The notes beneath the pieces were generated by a model. The model worked only from the letters and a program-made list of their open reading frames with translations. It was not told the DNA's origin and did not search any database. Shown here in pieces: positions 38,332 through 46,972 of a stretch of DNA of 46,973 nucleotides. A program made the position numbers and the translations under genes. Source of the stretch: an uncultured Spartobacteria bacterium (GTDB lineage: Bacteria; Verrucomicrobiota; Verrucomicrobiia; Chthoniobacterales; Chthoniobacteraceae); NCBI GenBank assembly GCA_903882875.1, contig CAIRYQ010000058.1, positions 1 through 46,973 on the forward strand, written 5' to 3'. Each line of letters begins with the position of its first letter. Position 1 is the stretch's first letter.

Positions 38332-38578
38332 AGAGCCACCACCGGACGGGAGCAACTGTCGCTCCCTTCGCAGACTCCGGGAGCAGCAGTTCATCCCGTC
38401 CGCTCTCGGAGAATGCGAGACCGGGCCTTCAGGCTTCGCTGCGCCTTCGCTCCAGGCTGCCGTCCGCCCTCCCATCGGCAGCCTGACGCTCCGGCTTACG
38501 CTTCACCTGAACGCTCGGACTCGCGAGCGACGCGCCCGAGGCGCTCATTGGCAGGCGATCATTTCGCCGCCACAGGCA
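38332..38578. other. Non-coding gap with short inverted repeats
   Basis: No gene is supported here. A rightward open frame runs through but reads as Arg/Pro/Ser-rich low complexity with no start signal. Small inverted pieces occur (for example GGGAGC near 38348 and GCTCCC near 38360). The stretch ends at the promoter of the second AbiE system. Confidence 0.55.
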
Positions 38579-38607
38579 TTGACGAAGTTTTCGTCGCATG
38601 TTACATA
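38579..38607 (+). promoter_or_regulatory. Promoter with overlapping operator, abiE system 2
   Basis: -35 TTGACG (38579-38584), 17-bp spacer, -10 TACATA (38602-38607). A perfect inverted repeat GACGAA/TTCGTC (38581-38586 and 38590-38595) overlaps the -35 and spacer. An AbiEi-type repressor bound there would block polymerase, matching the known negative autoregulation of abiE. Confidence 0.7.
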
Positions 38608-38627
38608 ACCTCGCCATAAGAATAAAC

Positions 38628-39260
38628 ATGGTGATGAAAAGGCACATGCTCGCAAAAGGCGATTCGACTCATTCAAGCCGGCTTCTGGCTCTGACGGAGC
38701 AGGCAGGATTTGTGCGCGCGAAAGATTTGGAGCATCGCCGCATTCCGCGAATTTATCTCCAACGGCTCGTGGCTCGGGGCCAGCTCGTCAAACACGGACG
38801 CGGCCTTTACGGACTGCCGGACTCCGACGTGACGCAGCATCACAGCCTCGCGCAAGCGTGCAAGCGCGTCCCTCATGGTGTGGTCTGTCTGCTCACCGCG
38901 CTGAGCTATCACGGCCTGACCACGCAGACGCCGGCTGAAGTCTGGATGGCTCTGGATCGGACGGCTTGGACGCCGCGAGTCAGGGAACCGAAACTGCACG
39001 TCGTGCGATTCTCGGGAACGGCGATGACCGCCGGAATTGAAACTGCGCTCATTGAGGGAGTCAGCGTGCGCGTTTATGGCGTGGCGAAGACCGTTGCCGA
39101 CTGTTTCAAGTATCGAAACAAGATCGGCCTTGATGTGGCGATGGAGGCGCTCCGCGACGCATGGAGGCAAAAGCGATGCACGATGGAGGCGCTTTGGCGT
39201 TACGCAAAAATCTGCCGCGTGGCGAATGTGATGCGGCCCTATCTGGAGATGCTGGCGTGA
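38628..39260 (+). CDS. AbiEi-family antitoxin / repressor (system 2)
   Basis: About 210 residues. N-terminal winged helix: LLALTEQAGFVRAKDLEHRRIPR, then YLQRLVARGQLVKHGRGLYGL, the typical AbiEi N-terminal domain. The C-terminal domain has HGVVCLLTALSYHGLTTQTPAE and GVAKTVADCFKYRNKIG. The start must lie after the promoter, so ATG 38628 is used; 38634 and 38646 are alternatives. The last codons overlap the toxin start by 4 bases (GTGA). This protein is not closely similar to the other AbiEi in the window. Confidence 0.85.
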   Translation: MVMKRHMLAKGDSTHSSRLLALTEQAGFVRAKDLEHRRIPRIYLQRLVARGQLVKHGRGLYGLPDSDVTQHHSLAQACKRVPHGVVCLLTALSYHGLTTQTPAEVWMALDRTAWTPRVREPKLHVVRFSGTAMTAGIETALIEGVSVRVYGVAKTVADCFKYRNKIGLDVAMEALRDAWRQKRCTMEALWRYAKICRVANVMRPYLEMLA

Positions 39261-40195
39261 CTACGCGCATCACCACCAATGTCGCCGCCTCGGTGCGTCA
39301 GCGGCTCTACAATCTTGCGAAGGAAAAGGATGAGGATTTCAATTTCGTACTGGGCCGGTTCGTCGCCGAGCGGATGCTTTTCCGCCTGAGCGTTTCGGAA
39401 CACGCCAGCAATTTCGTCCTCAAAGGCGCACTCCTCTTCCTCCTCTGGTCGGATCGCCCATACCGTCCGACACGGGATGTGGACCTGCTCGGTTACGGCG
39501 AAAGTTCGGTCGGCACATTGGAGAATATCTTTCGCGACGTGTGCCGGGTTCCGGTTGTCGAGGACGGTTTGGTTTTCGATGCGATTTCTGTGCAGGGTGC
39601 GGGCATCCGCGAAGATCACGAATACGACGGCGTGCGGATTACGCTGACAGCGCACCTTGGCAATGCCCGCATCCCGCTGCAAATCGACATCGGCTTCGGC
39701 GATGCGATTACGCCAGGCGTTGAAGCCGTCGAGTTTCCGTTGCTGCTGAACACACCGGCGCTTCCTGCGGCGAAACTGAAAGCGTATCCGCGCGAAACCG
39801 TGATCGCCGAGAAGCTGGAAGCAATGGTTTCGCTGGGCATGGCCAACAGCCGGATGAAGGATTTCTACGACCTTTTCACGCTCGCTCAAAACTTTCCCTT
39901 CGATGGGGCCATCCTCGTTCGCGCGGTGCAAAACACATTTGAGCGGAGGGCAACGCCCCTGCCGGATGACGCTCCGATCGCACTGACTGTTGAATTCTCC
40001 ACGGACGCAGCCAAGACCGTTCAATGGAGGAACTTTCTCAAGCGAGTCAGCATCCAAGCTGCCGGGCCTGACCTTGCCGCAGTGATCGACCATCTCAGCA
40101 GATTTCTGCTGCCCGTGCTCGCGGCGGCTACGAGCCGCGATGAGTTTCACAAAAGTTGGGTTGCTGGAAAAAGCTGGCGGGCAAAGCCGAGATAA
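39257..40195 (+). CDS. AbiEii-family nucleotidyltransferase toxin (system 2)
   Basis: Start is GTG at 39257, overlapping the antitoxin stop, giving MTTRITTNVAASVRQRLYN and 312 residues. Nucleotidyltransferase motif: FVLKGALLFLL (Lys56, Gly57) and PTRDVDLLGY (Asp74, Asp76). Later motifs: VIAEKLEAMVSLGMANSRMK, then DFYDLF. This is the other common AbiEii subgroup (KGALL and RPTRDVDLL), distinct from the GGTALN form at 27954. A stop-proximal terminator follows at 40276. Confidence 0.88.
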   Translation: MTTRITTNVAASVRQRLYNLAKEKDEDFNFVLGRFVAERMLFRLSVSEHASNFVLKGALLFLLWSDRPYRPTRDVDLLGYGESSVGTLENIFRDVCRVPVVEDGLVFDAISVQGAGIREDHEYDGVRITLTAHLGNARIPLQIDIGFGDAITPGVEAVEFPLLLNTPALPAAKLKAYPRETVIAEKLEAMVSLGMANSRMKDFYDLFTLAQNFPFDGAILVRAVQNTFERRATPLPDDAPIALTVEFSTDAAKTVQWRNFLKRVSIQAAGPDLAAVIDHLSRFLLPVLAAATSRDEFHKSWVAGKSWRAKPR

Positions 40196-40275
40196 TCGTC
40201 GTTCCAAGCAAGATCGAATGTGTGGGTATATCGGCCGAAAATATTTCAGACGCTGTTTGAAATTCGGTACGAATT

Positions 40276-40299
40276 CTCCCGACACCGTCGGGAGTTTTT
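40276..40299 (+). terminator. Intrinsic terminator after abiE system 2
   Basis: CTCCCGAC (40276-40283) pairs with GTCGGGAG (40287-40294) around ACC, then five T (40295-40299). It lies between convergent genes and touches the stop codon of the leftward AAA+ gene. Confidence 0.85.
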
Positions 40300-41207
40300 C
40301 AGCGCGTGATGCACAGTCGCTCACCGCTTTCATTCACCCCCAGTTTCCCTCGACCGTCGCCACCCGCGAGAACATCCGCAGCGACAGCGTCACCGATGAA
40401 TTTCTCCACCGCGTCCCGCATCGGACGCGCGCCGAGCCGAGGATGGAATCCACGCCGCACGAGAAAGGGCAGGACGCTTTCCGCAGGTTCGATGGAGTGA
40501 CCTTTCGCTCTGAGAAATTCCAGTTCTTGCGCGAGGAGGAGCCGCGCGATTTCGAGCTGCATGTCGTAGGTGAGCTTGCTGAACACGAGCTTTTCGCTGA
40601 TGCGCGCGTAAAGCTCGGGCCGCATGGATTGCTGTGCGTGGGTGAGGACGTGCCGCTCCATTGTGGCAAACGACGAGTGCTGCAAGCCGACGATTTCGGC
40701 TGAGCCGATATTGGACGTGAAGACGACATAGAAGCCGCTCAAATCCAGCGTTTCTCCACTGGCCATCGTCACGCGCGCCGCATCGAGGATCTGCAGAAAC
40801 ACATCAAGCACACGCGGATGCGCCTTTTCAATTTCGTCGAAGAGCAGCGTGCCGCTAGGGGCTTTGTCGCAGGCCAGAGCCAGCGTGCCACGTTCACCAA
40901 GCTTGCCGCCGAGGAGCAGGGCAAGGCTTTCCTGATTCTGATATTCCGACATATCGAAGCGGTGGAGCGCGTCCGTGCCCATGAGGAACTCGGTGAAGGC
41001 GAGGGTAATTTCCGTTTTCCCAACACCCGTCGGGCCGAGGAAAAGAAAACTGCCGCGAGGTCGTCCGCGCTTGCGCAGCCCGAGTTCGCCTCGCTGGAGC
41101 AGCGAGACGATGCGTGAGATGACATGATCCTGCCCGCGGATTCGGTTCCGCAGGTGCTCATCTAAGTGACGGAGCTTTGTGAGTTCTGGCCGGTCTTCAT
41201 TGTTCAT
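40299..41207 (-). CDS. ClpB-D2-like single-module AAA+ ATPase
   Basis: Start 41207 gives MNNEDRPELTKLRHLDEHLR and 302 residues. It aligns by motif with the second AAA+ module of ClpB: RIRGQDHVI, Walker A GPTGVGKT (58-65), FDMSEYQNQES, Walker B TLLFDEIEKAHP, sensor VVFTSNIGS, arginine region RPELYARISEKLVF and sensor 2 GFHPRLGARPMRDAV. The N-domain, first AAA+ ring and middle domain are missing. The pore loop that in ClpB reads GYVGY is here GGKLGERG, without the aromatic residue that grips substrate. It is divergent from virB2. Its role in transfer is unknown. Confidence 0.85.
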   Translation of the reverse strand: MNNEDRPELTKLRHLDEHLRNRIRGQDHVISRIVSLLQRGELGLRKRGRPRGSFLFLGPTGVGKTEITLAFTEFLMGTDALHRFDMSEYQNQESLALLLGGKLGERGTLALACDKAPSGTLLFDEIEKAHPRVLDVFLQILDAARVTMASGETLDLSGFYVVFTSNIGSAEIVGLQHSSFATMERHVLTHAQQSMRPELYARISEKLVFSKLTYDMQLEIARLLLAQELEFLRAKGHSIEPAESVLPFLVRRGFHPRLGARPMRDAVEKFIGDAVAADVLAGGDGRGKLGVNESGERLCITR

Positions 41208-41296
41208 CGCTTTGCGCGGCAGCCTAAAAAATCCACGCGCAAATCTTGCGCCCGAACCGGCGCAGTCGCGTGCGGCGCATCCGCTAGAACGCCCGC

Positions 41297-41584
41297 ATGA
41301 ACACATCACTTCTCCTTTCGCTGCAAGCGCTGCCCGTGCTGGCCGCGGGCAGCCTCTCGCAGGGCGCAAGCAAGGCGATGGGCATTGTCATGCTCATCGG
41401 TTTCATCTTCGGCACCATCTGTGTCATCGGCGGAGGTTTTGCCATCCGCCGCGGTGACACGGATGCCGGCAAGCTCTCGATCATCGGCGGCCTCATCATC
41501 GCGGGCGCGCCGGTGATCGTGAAGGCGCTCTTCACCGCATTCGGCGTAGATAGCTCCACGGTGGACGTGGGCGCGTTCCAGTAA
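41297..41584 (+). CDS. VirB2/TrbC-like pilin
   Basis: The 95-residue product has a leader-like N-terminus (MNTSLLLSLQALPVLAAG) and two hydrophobic helices separated by a short charged loop: GIVMLIGFIFGTICVIGGGF, then RRGDTDAGK, then LSIIGGLIIAGAPVIVKALF. This is the layout of the major conjugative pilin. It is first in the secretion operon. Its stop shares a base with the next start (TAATG). Confidence 0.85.
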   Translation: MNTSLLLSLQALPVLAAGSLSQGASKAMGIVMLIGFIFGTICVIGGGFAIRRGDTDAGKLSIIGGLIIAGAPVIVKALFTAFGVDSSTVDVGAFQ

Positions 41585-41937
41585 TGAAAGACCACGAACT
41601 GCGTTTCACCGACACGAACAGCGCCGACGATTCCGCCGGGCGTACGTGGGGCCTCGATGGCGGCCTGTTTTGGTTCATCGTCGCGGGCGTCTTCATTTTC
41701 GTCGTCACGCTGCTGCTGCTGTTCAGCGCGCTGCGGTGCAGCTTCGGGCAATCCTTCGGCATCGCCATCATCCCGCTGGCCCTGACGGTTCTTTACGTCT
41801 TCGGATTTCGCCAGGGCAAGCCGCCGGCCTACGACCGCGACCTTGTGGACTATTGGACGAACGGCGCGGGTTTCAGTCCGAACCCGCAAACGCAGCCGCG
41901 GCATCCGCTCAACGAAAGCGATCATGTGGCCCGTTGA
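41584..41937 (+). CDS. VirB3/TrbD-like inner-membrane protein
   Basis: The 117-residue product has two membrane helices (FWFIVAGVFIFVVTLLLLFS, FGIAIIPLALTVLYVFGF) and a C-terminal hydrophilic part with PPAYDRDLVDYW. VirB3 family members are this size, sit between VirB2 and VirB4 and bind the VirB4 ATPase. The VirB4 start lies within this gene (14-base overlap). Confidence 0.78.
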   Translation: MKDHELRFTDTNSADDSAGRTWGLDGGLFWFIVAGVFIFVVTLLLLFSALRCSFGQSFGIAIIPLALTVLYVFGFRQGKPPAYDRDLVDYWTNGAGFSPNPQTQPRHPLNESDHVAR

Positions 41938-44695
41938 TTCCATCATCGAGAAGCCGGCCAACGGCCACTTTCTGCGCGACCTGTTGATCTTCAACGGGCT
42001 CAACTCGGGCGGCTTTGCGTCGAAGGGCTTCTTCTTCGAGCCGCCGGATTTCAACAACGCGCAAATCGGCGAGCTGAACGAATTCCAGGACCAGCTCTCC
42101 GTCCTGCTCGCATCGTTGAGCGACAACCAGCGGCTGCAAGTGCAGTGGTTCTGCGACTCGGATTACCAGGGCGCACTGCTTCGCTACAACGAGGAGACCA
42201 AGCGCGCGACGAACGTCTGGACGCGCCGCGCGCGCAACGAGCGGTTCGCGCGCTACTGGCAGGCGATGACCAACCGGCAACTGCGCCGCCAGCGATTGAT
42301 CCTCTACGTTTCGCGGAGCATCGAAACTTCGCCATCGTTCTCCGCATCGCGCGCGGATCTGGCCAAGCATTACGGACACCTCCTCGATCAGCTTGGGCAG
42401 GAATTCGCGCAGGTCCACGAAACGCTGTCTGGAATTTTCAGCGGGCAGGGTGCGCGGATCATCCCCATGACCGACGCCGATCATTACCGGCACTGCGCGT
42501 CGTTCCTCAACCCGTCGCTTGCCGAGCGGTTCAACTATGACGCACTGGAAGCCTTCGATCCGTCGCTCTCCATCCAGGAGAATTGCTGGCATGGCGAGGG
42601 CAACGGGCAGAGCGATTTCGGTTTCTGGATGGATGGCCACTATCACTCGATCATCGTCCTGACGCGCTGGCCCAAGATGACGTTCCCGGGAATCATCCAC
42701 CGGCTCACCAATCTGCGGCTGCTCGACTACACCATCACGGTCAATGTCGATCCGATCCCGATCCGGAAGGAAATCACCCGCGAGGAAAAGGCGCACGAAC
42801 GCATCGCGGGCGACTACGCGAGCGAGAAGAAGCTCTCGCTGCTCACGGTCATGCAAAAGAAGGAGCGGAAGATCGCCGCGCTGATGCAGGGGCACACGCT
42901 GCCGTTCAATGCGCTCTTCATCGTGCGGGTGTGGGACAAGACGAAGGCCGGCCTTTCCGCGAAGGCGACTGCGATCAAGAACGCGATCAACTCGATGAAT
43001 TCGGCGCAGTATTTCGAGAGCAGTCTGCCGAGCACGACGAAGAAGCTCTTTTTCCAGACATGGCCCGGCTGGCTGTGGGGCCGGTACGAACATCGGAAAC
43101 TTTACGCCGAGCACCAATACCTCGCCGACATGCTGCCGGTGAACTCCACGTTCACCGGACATCTTGAAACCGCCGAGGCCATCTACGACGGTGGCGCGTC
43201 CAATCTGGTCGGGGTGAAAACCTTTGCGGGCGGGGCGGGCGAGCAATCCCCGCAGCACGCCGTGCTGCTCGGCATGAGCGGCACCGGAAAATCGGTGACG
43301 ATGTGCGACCTGCTTTCGCAGACGGAACTCTATTTCGACTACACCGTCATCATCGAGGAAGGTCTCTCCTACGGCATCTACACGAAGACGGTGGATGCAA
43401 ACGCCGAGCCGATCATCCTTCAGCCGGACGGCTCGCTGACGATCAACTATCTCGACACGTCGGGGCTGCCACTGACGCCGCTCCATTTGTCCACGGCCAC
43501 GGCACTCGCGGCGCGAATGGCGGGTGTGAGCGCGGACGAGGAAAAGCAGATGCTCCGGCAGGCGCAGATTTCCAAGTATCTCAACCAGCTCTACGAGGAC
43601 GCGTATCAGGACTGGACGAACAAATACCCGGACAAGGTTGCGCAGGTTGCGCGTCATGCTTTCGCGCTCGCGGCCTACCGGCGCGACCGGCTTCCGCCCG
43701 GCGCGACCACGCTCGATGCGTTCGCCGACTTCCGCGACTGGCATCGCGCCCACGCGGACGAGGCGCAATCGTTTCTGAACGGCTTCGACGAGGCGGAGGT
43801 GTTGCGGTTTTCCAAAGACCCGAACACCGCGCGCGAAGTTCGGAACCTGGCTTTTTCCTGCTTCACACCGTCCGAGTATCCGACGCATCGGATGCTTCAG
43901 GAGCTGATGCAGTTGGAGGCATCGGGTGCCACCAAGGATCAGATCATCCAGATCGCCACATTGCTTCAGCCTTGGTGCCGCGATGGAAACTACGGCCCGC
44001 TTTTCGACGGAGAATCCAACATCTCCCTCACGGGCAAAATCGCGCACTTCGAGCTGGGCTACATCTCCGAGGCGGCGAAGGAGCTGAAATCGGCGGCGGG
44101 CTTCCTCATCACCAATTACACGCGGCAGCACATCATCACGATGCCCCGCGCACTGCGGAAACGGAATGTCTATGAAGAGGTCGCGCGCTTCCTCGACATC
44201 CCCGAAGGCGAGAAAATCGTGAAGGAGAGCTACGCGCAGATGCGCAAGTTCAACACTTGGAACATCGCGATTGTGCAGCAATACGCGCGGTTCAAGGAGA
44301 GCCGCATCCGCTCGGCGGTGTTCGGGAACAGCCGCCAGTTTTTCATGATGAAGCAGAATGACCGCGCGGACCTTGAGGACATCGCACAGGACATCGCGCT
44401 GCCGGAGATCACGAAGCAGACGATCATGGGCTACCCGCTGCCGGACCAGCAGACGGGGCAGAAGTTTTCCGCGTTCACCTACTACCACGTGGACGCGCTC
44501 CGCCCGATCTGCGGTACCGTCCAGAACATCGCCTCCGCCGAGATGCTGTATTGCAGCAGCACGAGCGGGGAGCACTTCGAGCGGCGCGCGCGGGAACTCA
44601 AGCAACACGGCAACATCATCGAGGGGATCGTCACCCACGCCCGTAAAACGACCGAAGACAACGCCAAGCCAACCCAGGAAGCCTCCACGCTATGA
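41924..44695 (+). CDS. VirB4/TrbE-like secretion ATPase
   Basis: Start 41924 gives MWPVDSIIEKPANGHFLRD and 923 residues. This is the largest motor of the type IV secretion system, powering pilus assembly and DNA export. Walker A is GMSGTGKS at about residues 450-457. The N-terminal half is the family's all-alpha/beta region (QVQWFCDSDYQG, FWMDGHYHSIIVLTRWPK). Conserved blocks AHFELGYISEAAKEL and WNIAIVQQYARFKESRIRS lie in the C-terminal ATPase lobe. The upstream ATG at 41843 lies inside virB3 in another frame and is not used. Confidence 0.92.
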   Translation: MWPVDSIIEKPANGHFLRDLLIFNGLNSGGFASKGFFFEPPDFNNAQIGELNEFQDQLSVLLASLSDNQRLQVQWFCDSDYQGALLRYNEETKRATNVWTRRARNERFARYWQAMTNRQLRRQRLILYVSRSIETSPSFSASRADLAKHYGHLLDQLGQEFAQVHETLSGIFSGQGARIIPMTDADHYRHCASFLNPSLAERFNYDALEAFDPSLSIQENCWHGEGNGQSDFGFWMDGHYHSIIVLTRWPKMTFPGIIHRLTNLRLLDYTITVNVDPIPIRKEITREEKAHERIAGDYASEKKLSLLTVMQKKERKIAALMQGHTLPFNALFIVRVWDKTKAGLSAKATAIKNAINSMNSAQYFESSLPSTTKKLFFQTWPGWLWGRYEHRKLYAEHQYLADMLPVNSTFTGHLETAEAIYDGGASNLVGVKTFAGGAGEQSPQHAVLLGMSGTGKSVTMCDLLSQTELYFDYTVIIEEGLSYGIYTKTVDANAEPIILQPDGSLTINYLDTSGLPLTPLHLSTATALAARMAGVSADEEKQMLRQAQISKYLNQLYEDAYQDWTNKYPDKVAQVARHAFALAAYRRDRLPPGATTLDAFADFRDWHRAHADEAQSFLNGFDEAEVLRFSKDPNTAREVRNLAFSCFTPSEYPTHRMLQELMQLEASGATKDQIIQIATLLQPWCRDGNYGPLFDGESNISLTGKIAHFELGYISEAAKELKSAAGFLITNYTRQHIITMPRALRKRNVYEEVARFLDIPEGEKIVKESYAQMRKFNTWNIAIVQQYARFKESRIRSAVFGNSRQFFMMKQNDRADLEDIAQDIALPEITKQTIMGYPLPDQQTGQKFSAFTYYHVDALRPICGTVQNIASAEMLYCSSTSGEHFERRARELKQHGNIIEGIVTHARKTTEDNAKPTQEASTL

Positions 44696-45111
44696 AGACA
44701 ACCACATCGTTCTTACTGCTCATTATCCCTGCCATTCTCTCAGGGTGTGCCGGAGCCGGACGCATCATCACGGACACGGTTGCCGCCGGTGGCGGCGCAT
44801 TCGCCGCAAGCAAACTCAGCAAGGGCAATCCGTACCTCACCGCGGCGGGTGCGGGCGGCGGCCTGCTGCTCGGTGAGGCAATGAACTTTGGCAAGGACAG
44901 CCGCTCCAAGAAAGCCTACGCGGAGGGCTTCGACAAAGGCCGCAGCGACGCCGTGAAACAGCAGTATTGGGTGATGGTCAACCAGCAGAAGGGCGCGGAG
45001 GGCAAGGCGAACGACGAGAATATCAGCCTGTTCGACATCCCGCTGCCCGAACAGCGGATCGACGGCGTGCTTTTGAAGCCGACCAGCAAAGTCCTGCGCA
45101 TTGAGGAATAG
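44692..45111 (+). CDS. Conjugation lipoprotein
   Basis: The 139-residue product has signal MKTTTSFLLLIIPAILSGC with lipobox ILSGC. A Gly/Ala-rich hydrophobic stretch follows (VAAGGGAFAASKLSKGNPY, TAAGAGGGLLLGEAMNFG), like the glycine-zipper region of small outer-membrane lipoproteins. The C-terminal half is charged and ends with a strand-like VLLKPTSKVLRIEE. It overlaps the VirB4 gene by 4 bases. A VirB7-like role is plausible but not shown. Confidence 0.78.
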   Translation: MKTTTSFLLLIIPAILSGCAGAGRIITDTVAAGGGAFAASKLSKGNPYLTAAGAGGGLLLGEAMNFGKDSRSKKAYAEGFDKGRSDAVKQQYWVMVNQQKGAEGKANDENISLFDIPLPEQRIDGVLLKPTSKVLRIEE

Positions 45112-45157
45112 CGCCGCGCGCAATCTTTCCGAACCGAAATCCAAACCAAACACACGC

Positions 45158-45970
45158 ATGAAAAAACCAACACTCATCACGCTAATTGCCTTCGCATGTG
45201 CGCTCCATTCCGCGCGCGCGCAGCTCATCGTCGAGGACGTCGTGCATATCGCACAGGACGCCATGAATCAGGTCGTGGACCTCGCCAAGTATGCCGAGAT
45301 GGTTAGCAACCAGGTGAAGCAGATCACGACGATGACACAGGAGCTTCAGCAGACGGTGGCCTACGTCAAAGCCTTCGGCGATCCATCGAAGCTTTTGAAC
45401 ATCACCGGCGCGAATGAACTCTCCTCGGGCCTGCGGCAATCGGACGTCGCCCAATCGCTGGGTGCGCTCCGTCAGTCGGCCTCGGGGATTACATCGCTCC
45501 AGAACAACGCGTCGGGACTCTATCAGCCCATCACGAACAATTCGCTTTCCGGCACACAGGTGTCGCGCGCCACCGACATCTACAAGCCGTTTGGCGCGCT
45601 GGAGAATGCATCCTCCAACTACACGGCGGTCTATGACGACGCGATGCAGCGCAGGAAGGCGTTGAAGAGCCAGATGGCCCAAACCATTGTTCAGCTTCAA
45701 TCGGCGACGACGGACGCGGAGACGCAAAAATTGCAGGCTGTTCTCACGGGCCAGTCCGCGCAGCTTCAGGCAATTGATCACGAGATCGCCGCTGCCGCAT
45801 CGCAGACGGCGGTGCAGGACATCACGAACCGGAATGACGGGCAGAAGCAGCAGAAGGCACAGAACGAGGAAATCGCGGCGGACCGGCACGACGCATTCAC
45901 GAAATTCGGAACGATGATGGTCCCCGACGTGAACAGCGACCTGCGCTTTGGAAAGGGGAACGGGCAATGA
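45158..45970 (+). CDS. VirB5/TrbJ-like protein
   Basis: The 270-residue product has signal peptide MKKPTLITLIAFACALHSARAQ. The mature part is helical: IVEDVVHIAQDAMNQ, AKYAEMVSNQVKQITTMTQELQQ, and a long coiled-coil region (MQRRKALKSQMAQTIVQLQSATTDAET). This is the fold of VirB5/TrbJ, the minor pilus-tip component. The C-terminus DVNSDLRFGKGNGQ is echoed in the next gene (DTASDLRFGKPKP). It overlaps the next gene by 4 bases. Confidence 0.85.
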   Translation: MKKPTLITLIAFACALHSARAQLIVEDVVHIAQDAMNQVVDLAKYAEMVSNQVKQITTMTQELQQTVAYVKAFGDPSKLLNITGANELSSGLRQSDVAQSLGALRQSASGITSLQNNASGLYQPITNNSLSGTQVSRATDIYKPFGALENASSNYTAVYDDAMQRRKALKSQMAQTIVQLQSATTDAETQKLQAVLTGQSAQLQAIDHEIAAAASQTAVQDITNRNDGQKQQKAQNEEIAADRHDAFTKFGTMMVPDVNSDLRFGKGNGQ

Positions 45971-46200
45971 TTCGCAAAATCCGACTCATTCTCGCCGTCC
46001 TCGCGATCCTCATCACGATCGCAGCCGTCCGAGTATCGCAACAGTCATGGGCTGAGAAACAGCGGGCGCGCGAAACACGGGAGGCGTTGCGCAAGGCCGC
46101 TGAATTCCTGAAACCGGACACGGCGAGCGACCTTCGCTTTGGAAAACCGAAACCGTCCGGCTCGGCACTGCCAGCCGTGCCCACACCAGCCACGCCGTGA
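45967..46200 (+). CDS. Small single-span membrane protein
   Basis: The 77-residue product has an N-terminal helix (IRLILAVLAILITIAAVRV), then a charged helix (EKQRARETREALRKAAEFL) and a Pro-rich tail. It shares SDLRFGK with the end of the VirB5-like protein. Position between VirB5 and VirB6 matches TrbK-type accessory genes, but no lipobox is present. Overlaps at both ends show tight coupling. Confidence 0.7.
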   Translation: MIRKIRLILAVLAILITIAAVRVSQQSWAEKQRARETREALRKAAEFLKPDTASDLRFGKPKPSGSALPAVPTPATP

Positions 46201-46856
46201 TGTTCCTCGCAGCACTGCCCACGTTTCAGCGTCTGTTTCCGAATTTTCAGACGCAATGCACCACGCTTTACACGATCCTCCTGCCGATTGCGATCGTGCT
46301 CCTCACTGCGGGGCTGGTTGCCGTGGTGAAGCAATGCCAGACACCGCGCTCGATGTTGCGCCCGATCATCACGACGATGATGATCGTGATGGCGATTGCG
46401 CTATGGGGGGAGTGGACCGACGAGGCGAAGGACGCCTTTAAGACGGTCGTTGCGCAGATGAATGCGAGTCCCGATCAGGCCGCTCAACGCTACCTCAACA
46501 TTCTCGTATCGAAGGAACAGCCCAAGCAAAAGGATGGCTGGTTCGGGCTGCCGAGTGCGGCGCAAATGTTTGAGGCAGTGCTGTGGGGCATCCTCAGCGT
46601 GATCGGTTTGATCGCACAGTTTCTCATCTGGGCCGCCTACATCATCCAGCAGTTTCTGGTGGGGCTTTCCTACGCATTCGCCCCGGTGTTTCTTGGGCTG
46701 CTCGCCATCCGATCCACGAGCAACATCGGCCTGCGTTACATCATGGGCACCGTGGGCATCATCGCGTGGCCGCTGGGCTGGGCGGCGGCATCCATCGGCA
46801 CGAGCAACCTCATCGACGTGGCGACGCAGCAGGGCCTAGTGCAACGTAACACATGA
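46200..46856 (+). pseudogene. VirB6/TrbL-like channel protein, truncated by an insertion
   Basis: About 218 residues remain (ATG 46200, or GTG 46197). At least four membrane segments are visible: TILLPIAIVLLTAGLVAV, IITTMMIVMAIALWG, VIGLIAQFLIWAAYIIQQFL and VGIIAWPLGWAAASIG. VirB6/TrbL proteins usually continue well past this point. The reading frame leaves the family near VATQQG and ends about 6 residues later, just before a transposase fragment on the other strand. The native gene was probably cut at about 46838 (CTAG). Confidence 0.7.
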
Positions 46857-46861
46857 ATCAG

Positions 46862-46972
46862 CTACGGTTTGATTCTTTGTTTGGGATTGGAGTAAGTCCA
46901 TTTGATTGGGGTTGCCGTTTTATTGTATTGGCGGATGTAGCGCATGAGCTTGGAGCGCAGGTCGGCGAGAGA
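46862..46972 (-). mobile_element. IS630-like transposase, C-terminal fragment
   Basis: Read leftward from 46972, the frame gives SLADLRSKLMRYIRQYNKTA and then a KWTY core and IKP before the TAG at 46862-46864. The C-terminus of IS630/Tc1-type DDE transposases has this RYIRxYN...P.KWTY form. The gene is cut by the window edge, and the IS terminal repeat probably covers 46838-46861. Confidence 0.75.

Noticed and set aside
38324-38608. A 94-codon rightward frame before the second abiE
   Set aside because: Low-complexity composition, no start signal, and it runs into the abiE promoter.
41909-44638. A 909-codon leftward frame opposite virB4
   Set aside because: Antisense shadow of the VirB4 ATPase, which has Walker A and operon context.
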